Of a DNA stretch of 15,282 nucleotides, positions 1 to 6,989 are shown one piece after another; position 1 is the first letter of the stretch; each line of letters opens with the position of its first letter. The stretch covers positions 1 through 15,282 of the forward strand of contig CATPBQ010000123.1 in assembly GCA_955652795.1 (NCBI GenBank). Direction: 5' to 3'. The notes under the pieces were generated by a model that was not told where the DNA came from, made no database searches, and saw only the letters and a program-made list of their open reading frames with translations. The DNA is from an uncultured Steroidobacteraceae bacterium (lineage in GTDB: Bacteria; Pseudomonadota; Gammaproteobacteria; Steroidobacterales; Steroidobacteraceae). The translations under genes were made by a program, and so were the position numbers.

Positions 1-2139
1 GAGCGCCCGTCCATCGAGAGCTTCGAGATCACCGGCAACAAGGACATCAAGACCGAGGACCTGCAGAAGTCGCTGCGCAACGTCGGGCTCGCGACCGGCA
101 AGACCTTCGACCGCTCGGTGCTCGAGGACGTCACCCAATACCTCACCGACCAGTATTTCGCCCGCGGCAAGTACGGCGTGAAGATCGACTCGCACGTGGA
201 GGAGGAAGCGGGCAACCGCGTGAAGGTGAAGATCGAGATCAAGGAAGGCGCGCGCGCCAAGATCCGCCAAATCAACATCGTGGGCGCCACGAAGTTCGCG
301 CAGAAGGAGATCCTGCAGACGCTCGAGCTGAAGACGCCCAACTGGCTGTCCTGGTACAAGCAGGACGACCGCTACTCGCGCGAGTCGCTGCAGGGTGACC
401 TGGAGAAGGTGCGCAACTTCTACATGGATCGCGGTTACGCCAACTTCCAGCTCGCGTCGACTCAGGTGGCGATCGCTCCCGAGAAGGAAGACATCTTCAT
501 CACCGTGAACATCGACGAGGGCCAGGTTTACAAGGTGTCGCAGATCAAGCTGGCGGGCACGTTCGTGGTGCCGCAGGCGGAACTCGAGCAGCTGCTGCTG
601 ATACACCCGGGCGCGACCTTCAACCGCAAGCTGATCACCTTGTCGCAGGAACTGATGCAGAACCGTATGGGCCGCGACGGCTATGCCTTCGCCAAGGTCG
701 AGCCGGTGCCCACTGCTGACAACGCCAATCACACGGTGTCGCTGACCTTCTTCGTCGAGCCGGGCAACCGCGTGTACGTGCGCAACATCAGTTTCAGCGG
801 CGCCAACCGCATCAACGACGAGGTGCTGCGCCGTGAGATGCGGCAGCTCGAGGGCGGCTGGCTGTCGAATACCTCGCTCGAGCGTTCCAAGCAGCGCATC
901 CAGCGCCTGCCGTACGTGAAGAGCGTGGATTTCGAGACCACGCCGGTGGCGGGATCCCCGGACCTGGTGGACGTGAACTACAAGATCGAGGAGGGCCCGG
1001 CCTCGCAGCTCTCCGGCGGCATCGGTTACTCCGAGACCTACAAGTTCATGCTGAACGGCAGCTACGCGGACGCCGACTTCCTCGGCACCGGCGAGCGCAT
1101 CGCCGTCAACCTCAACGGCGGCGCCTTCAGCAAGGTGTACAGCGTCTCGCACACCAACCCGTACACCAATATCGACAACCTGCAGCGCACGATCTCGGTT
1201 ACCTACAGCGACGTGACGCAGTTCGTGTCGTCCTCATCGAACTTCTCCTCGCGCACCCTGAGCTTCGGGCCCACCTGGGCGTACCCGATCGCCGAGACCA
1301 TGTACATACGCGCCGGCGCCGTCTTAGACAGCTCGCAGCTGCTCACCAACTCACTGAGCAGCGCGCTGCAGGCGCAGCAGTGGGTGCAGCACAATGGTCA
1401 CCCTTACGCCCGCCTCGCCCACGACGACGCCACCAACAACGAATACGTCTTCTTCGGCAGTAACTTCAAGAGCGCCGAGGTCGTGGCCGGCTGGGACTGG
1501 GATACGCGCAACCGCACCCTGTTCGCGGATCGCGGCATGCGCCAGTCGCTGTCTTTCTCGGTCACCACGCCCGGGAGCGATGTCAAGTACTGGATCGGCA
1601 ACTACCAGTTCCTGAAGTATGTGCCGCTGTGGCATACGTGGGCGCTGTCGTTCTTTGACGGCGTGGACTACGGCGCCCCCCTGGGCAGCACCACTGCCAT
1701 CCCGCCCTACCGGCAGTTCTACGGCGGCGGCCCGGATTCGGTACGCGGTTATCGCGAGAGCCGCCTGGGTCCCAAGGACCAATTCGGCAACCCCTATGGC
1801 GGCAATCTGCGCATCACCAGCCAGAACGAGCTCATCTTCCCGATGCCCTCAAAATGGGCGCAGACCGCGCGCGTCAGCGCGTTCTTTGATGTCGGCAACG
1901 TGTTTTCAAACGGCAGCAAGCTCAAGTTCTTCGGTCCCGACGGCGTCACACCGGCGGACTACCGCTTCAGCGCACACGACATGAAGCGCTCGTTCGGGGT
2001 GGCGGTGCAGTGGCTGGCGCCGCTGGGGCTTTTCCGGTTCAGCTTCGGTGTGCCGCTCAATGCCAAGCACGGCAACCGGGTGACTACCTGGGGAGACGAG
2101 ACCGAGGGCTTCCAGTTTTCGGTCGGCAATGCTTTCTGA
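1..2139 (+). CDS. bamA: Outer membrane protein assembly factor BamA, 5' end missing
   Basis: BamA is the Omp85-family core of the BAM complex, which folds and inserts beta-barrel proteins into the outer membrane. The frame is open from base 1 and ends in TGA, giving 712 residues. The first residues (RPSIESFEITGNK) match the start of POTRA2, so by comparison with E. coli about 90 residues (signal peptide and POTRA1) lie outside the window. By alignment from memory, POTRA2 covers about codons 1-84, POTRA3 86-175, POTRA4 177-257 and POTRA5 258-338; the 16-strand barrel follows. Landmarks are INIVG in POTRA3, the loop-6 motif VRGY at codons 581-584 (VRGF/Y is the Omp85 hallmark), and a C-terminal beta-signal ending GNAF with the expected terminal Phe. 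The next gene is the periplasmic chaperone skp, as in most gammaproteobacteria. The truncation is a window edge, not a mutation. Family assignment is secure. Confidence 0.97.
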   Translation, partial: ERPSIESFEITGNKDIKTEDLQKSLRNVGLATGKTFDRSVLEDVTQYLTDQYFARGKYGVKIDSHVEEEAGNRVKVKIEIKEGARAKIRQINIVGATKFAQKEILQTLELKTPNWLSWYKQDDRYSRESLQGDLEKVRNFYMDRGYANFQLASTQVAIAPEKEDIFITVNIDEGQVYKVSQIKLAGTFVVPQAELEQLLLIHPGATFNRKLITLSQELMQNRMGRDGYAFAKVEPVPTADNANHTVSLTFFVEPGNRVYVRNISFSGANRINDEVLRREMRQLEGGWLSNTSLERSKQRIQRLPYVKSVDFETTPVAGSPDLVDVNYKIEEGPASQLSGGIGYSETYKFMLNGSYADADFLGTGERIAVNLNGGAFSKVYSVSHTNPYTNIDNLQRTISVTYSDVTQFVSSSSNFSSRTLSFGPTWAYPIAETMYIRAGAVLDSSQLLTNSLSSALQAQQWVQHNGHPYARLAHDDATNNEYVFFGSNFKSAEVVAGWDWDTRNRTLFADRGMRQSLSFSVTTPGSDVKYWIGNYQFLKYVPLWHTWALSFFDGVDYGAPLGSTTAIPPYRQFYGGGPDSVRGYRESRLGPKDQFGNPYGGNLRITSQNELIFPMPSKWAQTARVSAFFDVGNVFSNGSKLKFFGPDGVTPADYRFSAHDMKRSFGVAVQWLAPLGLFRFSFGVPLNAKHGNRVTTWGDETEGFQFSVGNAF

Positions 2140-2233
2140 AAGAATCAAGCCGCCGGGGCGGGTTCTACGCGATACTAAGAGTTTGGGCCGGGCGGCAGCT
2201 CGGGCCAGGAGCGGATCACAAACAATTGCATAC

Positions 2234-2237
2234 GAGG
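2234..2237 (+). promoter_or_regulatory. Ribosome binding site for skp (GTG start)
   Basis: GAGG lies 10 nt before the GTG at 2248. It supports this non-ATG start, which also places a complete signal peptide at the N-terminus. Confidence 0.5.
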
Positions 2238-2247
2238 TAGAAGTTCC

Positions 2248-2835
2248 GTGAAGCGTCTGATCAGCAGCAAGTTGGCGGTCTGGTTGATTGCGGCAGGCGG
2301 CGCGCTGGCCGCGTTGCCGGCCTGGGCCGAGCCCAAGATCGGTGTCGTCGACCCGCAGCGGCTCCTCGAGGAGTCCCCGCAGGGCAGGGCCATGCTCGAT
2401 GCCATGCGCACGGAGTTCGCGCCGCGCGAACGCACCCTGCAGGCGCAGCAACAGGCCCTGAAGGCCAAGCAGGACAAGCTGCAGAAAGACGGCGCCACCA
2501 TGACGGACGAACAGCGCACGCGCGCCGAGAAGGAACTGCGCGACGGCGCGCGGGATTTCGAGCGCATGCGCAGCGAGTTCCAGGACGACATCAGTGCGCG
2601 CCGCAACGAGGAGATGTCCCGGCTGCAGAAGACCCTCGGAGAAGAGGTGCGCAGTTACGCCAAGGCGCAGAGCTTCGATGTCGTCCTCAGCACCGAAGGC
2701 GTCGTCTACGCCGCACCCACCTACGACGTCACGCCGGCAATCCTGACGGCGCTGCAGGCGCGCAACGCCGCGGCGCCCGCGACCGCGCCTCCGCCGGCCA
2801 AGCCGGCTCCCCCCGCGAAGCCGCAGACGCACTAG
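2248..2835 (+). CDS. skp: Periplasmic chaperone Skp/OmpH family
   Basis: Skp is a trimeric periplasmic holdase that carries unfolded outer-membrane proteins to BamA. The 195-residue product starts at GTG. It has a clear Sec signal peptide: basic MKR, a hydrophobic stretch at about 8-24, and an AWA signal peptidase site after residue 27. The mature part begins with the family motif KIGVVDPQRLL. A long charged helical region at about 45-135, rich in Glu, Arg, Lys and Gln, forms the coiled-coil tentacles. The FDVVLSTEGVVYAAPTYDVT segment that closes the family domain follows. E. coli Skp has 161 residues; the extra length here is mainly a Pro/Ala/Lys tail at about 173-195. The gene sits 108 bp after bamA and 42 bp before lpxD, the standard context. 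The family call is firm; the role of the tail is unknown. Confidence 0.94.
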   Translation: MKRLISSKLAVWLIAAGGALAALPAWAEPKIGVVDPQRLLEESPQGRAMLDAMRTEFAPRERTLQAQQQALKAKQDKLQKDGATMTDEQRTRAEKELRDGARDFERMRSEFQDDISARRNEEMSRLQKTLGEEVRSYAKAQSFDVVLSTEGVVYAAPTYDVTPAILTALQARNAAAPATAPPPAKPAPPAKPQTH

Positions 2836-2877
2836 CGCTGCTCACGGACCGCGGCCAGCGGTATTCGAAGACTCGCC

Positions 2878-3921
2878 ATGTCGGTATCGCTTGGGGAGCT
2901 TGCGGTGCGATTCGGCTGCGAGCTGCGCGGCGATCCGGACACGCACGTCGAGCGGGTCGCGCCGCTGGCGAACGCCGACGAGCGCTCGATCGCGTTTCTG
3001 GCGAACCCGCGCTACCGGGCGCAACTCGCCGCCACGCGCGCCGGCGCAGTGGTGCTGAACGTCGCGAGCGCGGAGGAGTGTCCGACGGCGGTGCTGTTGT
3101 GCGACAACCCCTATGCGACCTTTGCGCGTATCGCCACCATCCTGCACCCCTTGCCGCAGCTCGAGCCCGGTGTGCACCCGAGCGCAGTGGTGGCCGCGAG
3201 CGCCCGCATCGATCCGAGCGCGCAGGTCGGTGCCTACGCGATCGTCGGACCCAACGTCGTGGTTGGCGCGCGCGCCTTCATCGGTCCGCACTGCTGCCTC
3301 GAGGAGGGCGTGCAGCTGGCCGCCGACGTGCGGCTGGTGGCACGCGTGACGCTGTGCCGATCCGTGCAGATCGGCACGCGCGCCGTGCTACAGCCCGGGG
3401 TGGTGATCGGCGGCGACGGCTTCGGCTTCGCGCCCGAGCGCGGCACCTGGCTCAAGGTGCCGCAGTTGGGCACGGTGCGCATCGGAGCGGATGTTGAAAT
3501 CGGCGCCAACACCACCATCGATCGCGGCGCTATCGAGGACACCGTGATCGAGGAAGGTGTGAAGCTCGACAACCTCATCCAGATCGGACACAACGTACGC
3601 GTCGGCGCCCATAGTGCGCTCGCCGCCTGCGTCGGCGTGGCCGGCAGCACCACGATCGGCAAGCGCTGCATGATCGGCGGCGGCGCCGGCTTTGCCGGCC
3701 ACCTCACCATCGCCGACGACGTAGTCATCACCGGCTACTCGATGGTGACCCACTCGGTCACGCGCGCCGGCGTATACTCCAACGGCATCCCCCTCGAAGA
3801 AGTACACGCCTGGCGCCGCCTGGTTGCGCGCTTCAAGCGCAGCGGGTTGCTCGAGACCCGCGTGCGCAGTCTGGAGCGTGCCGCGGGCCTGAAGTCCGAT
3901 CAGGAAGAGGATCATGACTGA
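2878..3921 (+). CDS. lpxD: UDP-3-O-(3-hydroxyacyl)glucosamine N-acyltransferase LpxD
   Basis: LpxD catalyses the third step of lipid A synthesis in the cytoplasm: it adds a beta-hydroxyacyl chain from ACP to the 2-amino group of UDP-3-O-acylglucosamine. The 347-residue length is typical (E. coli 341). An N-terminal LpxD domain (about 1-100; IAFLANPRYRAQL is characteristic) binds the uridine and precedes a left-handed beta-helix of hexapeptide repeats (about 100-320), such as IGANTT and IGKRCM. The catalytic His is H238 in QIGHNVRVG, matching H239 of E. coli. A C-terminal helix (about 320-347) probably contributes to acyl-carrier binding and trimer formation. The ATG has no strong Shine-Dalgarno sequence. 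The end overlaps the fabZ start by 8 bp, so coupled translation is likely. The second acyltransferase in the cluster, lpxA, is related but lacks the N-terminal domain. Confidence 0.97.
   Translation: MSVSLGELAVRFGCELRGDPDTHVERVAPLANADERSIAFLANPRYRAQLAATRAGAVVLNVASAEECPTAVLLCDNPYATFARIATILHPLPQLEPGVHPSAVVAASARIDPSAQVGAYAIVGPNVVVGARAFIGPHCCLEEGVQLAADVRLVARVTLCRSVQIGTRAVLQPGVVIGGDGFGFAPERGTWLKVPQLGTVRIGADVEIGANTTIDRGAIEDTVIEEGVKLDNLIQIGHNVRVGAHSALAACVGVAGSTTIGKRCMIGGGAGFAGHLTIADDVVITGYSMVTHSVTRAGVYSNGIPLEEVHAWRRLVARFKRSGLLETRVRSLERAAGLKSDQEEDHD
3902..3905 (+). promoter_or_regulatory. Ribosome binding site for fabZ inside lpxD
   Basis: AGGA within a purine run at 3902-3910 lies 8 nt before the fabZ ATG at 3914. 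It is embedded in the last codons of lpxD and supports the overlapping start. Confidence 0.6.
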
Positions 3922-4369
3922 GCCGCTGCAACTCGACATGCAGGCCATCCTGGAACGCCTGCCGCATCGCTACCCGTTTCTGCTGGTCGACCGGGTGCTC
4001 GAGTGCAACCCCGGGCACAGCATCCGCGCCCTGAAGAACGTGACCTACAACGAGCCGTACTTCCCCGGCCACTTTCCCGGACGTCCGGTCATGCCGGGAG
4101 TCATCATCATCGAAGCGATGGCACAGACGGCGGGCATTCTGTGCTTCGTGACCGCAAACGTGATTCCCGACGCACAGACGCGCTTTTACTTCGTCGGCAT
4201 CGACAAGGCGCGCTTTCGCCGGCCGGTCGTGCCCGGGGATCAGCTGGTACTCACGGCGCAGCTGCAGCGCTCCCTCAAAGGGATCTGGCGCTTCGCGACC
4301 GCAGCATCGGTCGGCGAGCACGAGGTGGCGCATGCCGAGATGATGGTGGCACCGGAGGCCGCCAGGTGA
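3914..4369 (+). CDS. fabZ: 3-hydroxyacyl-[acyl-carrier-protein] dehydratase FabZ
   Basis: FabZ removes water from (3R)-hydroxyacyl-ACP to give trans-2-enoyl-ACP during fatty-acid elongation in the cytoplasm. The 151-residue protein is one hot-dog fold and matches E. coli in length. It has LPHRYPFLLVDRV near the N-terminus, the active-site loop FPGHFPGRPVMPGV with catalytic His53, and Glu67 in IEAMAQ on the central helix (E. coli H54 and E68). The start overlaps lpxD by 8 bp, and the TGA overlaps the lpxA GTG by 4 bp. The location is functionally meaningful: FabZ consumes the same hydroxyacyl-ACP pool that LpxD and LpxA draw on, so the cluster sets the balance between phospholipid and lipid A. 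Confident. Confidence 0.98.
   Translation: MTEPLQLDMQAILERLPHRYPFLLVDRVLECNPGHSIRALKNVTYNEPYFPGHFPGRPVMPGVIIIEAMAQTAGILCFVTANVIPDAQTRFYFVGIDKARFRRPVVPGDQLVLTAQLQRSLKGIWRFATAASVGEHEVAHAEMMVAPEAAR
4354..4358 (+). promoter_or_regulatory. Ribosome binding site for lpxA (GTG start)
   Basis: A perfect GGAGG lies 7 nt before the GTG at 4366. It fixes the lpxA start even though the codon is GTG and overlaps the fabZ stop as GTGA. Confidence 0.75.
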
Positions 4370-5136
4370 TCGATGCGCGCGCGATCGTCTCCCCCGGGGC
4401 CGAGCTCGCCTCCGACGTCAGCGTCGGGCCGTTCAGCATCATCGGTCCTCAGGTGCAGATCGGACCCCGCACGGTGGTCGGACCGCACGTGGTGATCAAC
4501 GGGCCGACCGCCATCGGCGCCGACAACCGCATCTTCCAGTTCGCATCGATCGGCGATGCGCCGCAGGACAAGAAGTACCGGGGTGAGCCGACCCGGCTCG
4601 AGATCGGCGACCGCAATGTCTTTCGCGAGAGCTGCACGGTGAACCGCGGCACGGCCCACGACCAGGGCGTGACGCGCATCGGCAGTGATAACCTCTTCAT
4701 GGCGTACGCACACGTCGCGCACGACTGCGTGGTGGGTAGCAACACCGTGTTCGCCAACTGCGCAGCGCTCGGCGGTCACGTCGAGATCGGCGACTGGGCG
4801 ATCCTCGGGGGACTTACCGCCGTGCATCAGTTCACCAAGATCGGTGCCCATGCGTTTCTCGGCGGCGGCGCCATCGTCACGCGCGACGTGCCGCCGTACG
4901 TCATGGTCGCAGGCAATCCCGCCACGCCGCACGCGGTCAACGCGGAGGGGCTGAAGCGCCGCGGCTTCACCGAGGAGCAGATCCGCAACATCCGCGACGC
5001 CTACCGCATCGTGTACCGCTCGGACCTGAAGCTCGCCGAGGCGCTGGCGCGCCTTGCGCCGCAGGCCGACGGGCACCCCGAGATCCGCGCGTTCCTCGAC
5101 TTCATCCACGCCTCCACGCGCAGCCTGGCGCGATGA
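4366..5136 (+). CDS. lpxA: UDP-N-acetylglucosamine O-acyltransferase LpxA
   Basis: LpxA performs the first step of lipid A synthesis, moving a beta-hydroxyacyl chain from ACP to the 3-OH of UDP-GlcNAc. The frame stays open far upstream, but the protein homologous to E. coli LpxA (MIDKSA...) begins at GTG 4366 (encoding IDARAIV next), which has a perfect GGAGG. This gives 256 residues (E. coli 262). The N-terminal two-thirds is a hexapeptide-repeat beta-helix, then a helical C-terminal domain (GLKRRGF onward). Catalytic His119 lies in AHVAHDC (E. coli H125). The substrate-binding pair H154-Q155 (AVHQF) is present, as is RESCTVNRGT. The residue aligned to E. coli G173, the acyl-chain ruler, is Gly167. 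It overlaps fabZ and lpxB by 4 bp each. Confident in family and start. Confidence 0.97.
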   Translation: MIDARAIVSPGAELASDVSVGPFSIIGPQVQIGPRTVVGPHVVINGPTAIGADNRIFQFASIGDAPQDKKYRGEPTRLEIGDRNVFRESCTVNRGTAHDQGVTRIGSDNLFMAYAHVAHDCVVGSNTVFANCAALGGHVEIGDWAILGGLTAVHQFTKIGAHAFLGGGAIVTRDVPPYVMVAGNPATPHAVNAEGLKRRGFTEEQIRNIRDAYRIVYRSDLKLAEALARLAPQADGHPEIRAFLDFIHASTRSLAR

Positions 5137-6344
5137 GCGCGCCGGGTGCGCGAGCCTCCGCCGCGGAACCGCTGCGCATCGGCATCGTCGCGGGCGAGCA
5201 CTCGGGGGATCAGTTGGGAGCGGCACTGATCGCGGCGCTGCGCGAGCGCGTGCCCAACCTCAGCTGCTTCGGGGTCGCGGGACCGAAGATGATCGCCGCC
5301 GGCTGCGAGGCCTGGTGGGGTGCCGATCAGCTCGCGGTCATGGGTCTCACCGAGGTGCTGCGGCACCTGCCGCGCCTGCTGAGCCTGCGCGCCACTCTGG
5401 TCAGGCGCTTTCGCGCCGCCCGCCCGGATATATTCATCGGCATCGACGCGCCGGAGTTCAATCTGGGGCTGGCGCGCTCGCTCAAGGGCGCCGGCATGCG
5501 TACCGTGCAGTACGTCAGTCCCCAGGTGTGGGCGTGGCGGCAGGGGCGGGTGCGCACCATCGGCGCCGCCTGCGACCTGGTGCTGTGTCTGCTGCCGTTC
5601 GAGGCGAAGTTCTACGCGCAGCACGGGGTGCCGGCGGTGTTCGTGGGGCATCCGCTCGCGGATCAGATTCCGCTCGCAGTCGATCGCGATGCCGCGCGGC
5701 GCGCGCTCGACATCCGCGGTGACGCCCCGCTGGTGGCGCTGCTGCCCGGCAGCCGCCTTACGGAAGTCACGCGGCTCGCGGCGCCCTTCGCCGCAGCCGC
5801 CGCCCACATCACGGCGCGGCGGCCCGAGTATCGCTTCCTCGCACCCATGGCTTCCCCCGAGGCGCGTGAAGTCTTTGAGAAGGAAGTCGCGCAACTACCC
5901 GCGGCTCCAGCGATTCGTGTGCTCGACGGACAGGCGCAGACAGCGCTCGCGGCGGCGGATGCGGCCATCGTCGCCTCCGGAACCGCAACCCTGGAGGCAC
6001 TGCTCAGCGCACGGCCCATGGTGGTCGCGTACCGGGTCAGCGCCGTCACGGCCTTCCTGCTGCGGACCATGGGGCTGGTGAAGGTGCGATACTTTTCGCA
6101 ACCGAACCTGCTCGCCGGCCGGCGCCTGGTGCCGGAGTTCTTTCAGGAGCAGGTGAGCGGCGCGGCGCTCGGGGACGCGTTGCTGCAGGAACTTGAGGAT
6201 CGCGGGCACGTGCGTGAGCTGCTGGAAGAATTCGCCTGCGTGCATCGCACGCTGCGCCGCGGCGGGGCCGCGCGTGCGGCGGAGGCGATTCTCGCGTGCG
6301 CCGGGCGCGCGCCCGGACTGGATGGCGACAATGCCCACGGCTGA
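5133..6344 (+). CDS. lpxB: Lipid-A-disaccharide synthase LpxB
   Basis: LpxB (glycosyltransferase family 19) condenses UDP-2,3-diacylglucosamine with lipid X to form the beta-1',6-linked disaccharide of lipid A at the inner face of the cytoplasmic membrane. The 403-residue protein has the full motif set: AGEHSGD at 20-26, GVAGPKM at 47-53, MGLTEVL at 70-76, GIDAPEFN at 103-110, [10 protein letters not shown] at 127-136, LPFEAKFY at 154-161, VGHPLAD at 171-177, then LLPGSR and SGTATLE in the C-terminal nucleotide-binding half. It starts at an ATG sharing ATGA with the lpxA stop and has no visible Shine-Dalgarno sequence, so translation probably depends on coupling. The C-terminal end overlaps rnhB. 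Length is slightly above E. coli (382), mostly from a short N-terminal Ala-rich leader and a longer tail. Confident. Confidence 0.97.
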   Translation: MSAPGARASAAEPLRIGIVAGEHSGDQLGAALIAALRERVPNLSCFGVAGPKMIAAGCEAWWGADQLAVMGLTEVLRHLPRLLSLRATLVRRFRAARPDIFIGIDAPEFNLGLARSLKGAGMRTVQYVSPQVWAWRQGRVRTIGAACDLVLCLLPFEAKFYAQHGVPAVFVGHPLADQIPLAVDRDAARRALDIRGDAPLVALLPGSRLTEVTRLAAPFAAAAAHITARRPEYRFLAPMASPEAREVFEKEVAQLPAAPAIRVLDGQAQTALAAADAAIVASGTATLEALLSARPMVVAYRVSAVTAFLLRTMGLVKVRYFSQPNLLAGRRLVPEFFQEQVSGAALGDALLQELEDRGHVRELLEEFACVHRTLRRGGAARAAEAILACAGRAPGLDGDNAHG

Positions 6345-6978
6345 GGGCAGGCCGGCGCTGCCATGGCGCGACCTCGCGCGCGTGGCTGGCGTCGATGAGG
6401 CCGGCCGCGGGCCGCTCGCCGGCCCGGTGGTGGCGGCGGCGGTGATCCTGCATCCGCGGCGGCGTATACGGGGACTCGCGGACTCGAAGGTGCTCTCGGC
6501 GCAGGAACGCGCGCGGCTCGCGCCCATCATCCGCGCACGCGCCCTGGCGTGGGCGATCGGCTGGGCCGATCGCGACGAGATCGATTGCCTGAACATACTG
6601 GAGGCAACGCTGCTCGCCATGCGGCGCGCCTTGCTCGCGCTGCCGGTGTGTCCGACGCACGTGCAGGTCGACGGCAATCGCTGTCCGTGCATCGCCGACC
6701 TGCCGCTCTCGTGCACGCTCGAGGCCATCGTGGCGGGGGATGCGCGCGTGGCGGCCATCAGCGCGGCTTCGATCCTGGCGAAGGTGTACCGCGATGCCAT
6801 GATGGAAGCGCTCGATGCCTGCTATCCGGGTTTCGAGCTGGCCGTGCACAAAGGCTACGGCACGCCCGCGCACCTGACCGCCCTGCAGCGGCGCGAGCCC
6901 TCGCGGCTGCACCGCCGCTCGTTCAGTCCAATGCGGCAGGACGAGGATCCCTTGACAGATTCCGGGTTCGAGCCTTAA
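6331..6978 (+). CDS. rnhB: Ribonuclease HII
   Basis: RNase HII cuts the RNA strand of RNA-DNA hybrids and starts removal of single ribonucleotides misincorporated in DNA. From ATG 6331 the product is 215 residues (E. coli 198). The four acidic active-site residues are visible: D22 and E23 in [10 protein letters not shown]114 in QVDGNRC, and D137 in GDARV. Other family signatures are [27 protein letters not shown] and HKGYGT, with a closing HRRSFSP. Two in-frame ATGs compete: 6322 and 6331. I chose 6331 because a GGA lies 8 nt upstream; 6322 would add three residues and overlap lpxB by 23 bp instead of 14. The pairing lpxB-rnhB-dnaE is conserved in gammaproteobacteria, so this is a replication-repair gene within the lipid A operon. 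The exact start is uncertain; the function is not. Confidence 0.95.
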   Translation: MPTAEGRPALPWRDLARVAGVDEAGRGPLAGPVVAAAVILHPRRRIRGLADSKVLSAQERARLAPIIRARALAWAIGWADRDEIDCLNILEATLLAMRRALLALPVCPTHVQVDGNRCPCIADLPLSCTLEAIVAGDARVAAISAASILAKVYRDAMMEALDACYPGFELAVHKGYGTPAHLTALQRREPSRLHRRSFSPMRQDEDPLTDSGFEP

Positions 6979-6989
6979 TTCGCGCACCG

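Noticed and set aside
2150..2203. Possible intrinsic terminator after bamA
   Set aside because: Two short GC hairpins (2150-2161 and 2188-2203) occur, but neither is followed by a T-run and the stems are only 4 and 6 bp.
1906..2832. Minus-strand 308-codon frame across the bamA end and skp
   Set aside because: It is antisense to two well-recognised genes, is Arg/Leu/Gly-rich without motifs, and has no sign of independent coding.
4003..4365. Longer lpxA beginning inside fabZ
   Set aside because: The upstream part is an out-of-frame reading of fabZ; GTG 4366 has a perfect ribosome site and matches the LpxA N-terminus.
6549..6989. Longer dnaE with a 147-residue N-terminal extension
   Set aside because: The extension lies over rnhB in another frame, is low-complexity Arg/Ala-rich, and the known DnaE N-terminus (PHP domain) begins at ATG 6990.
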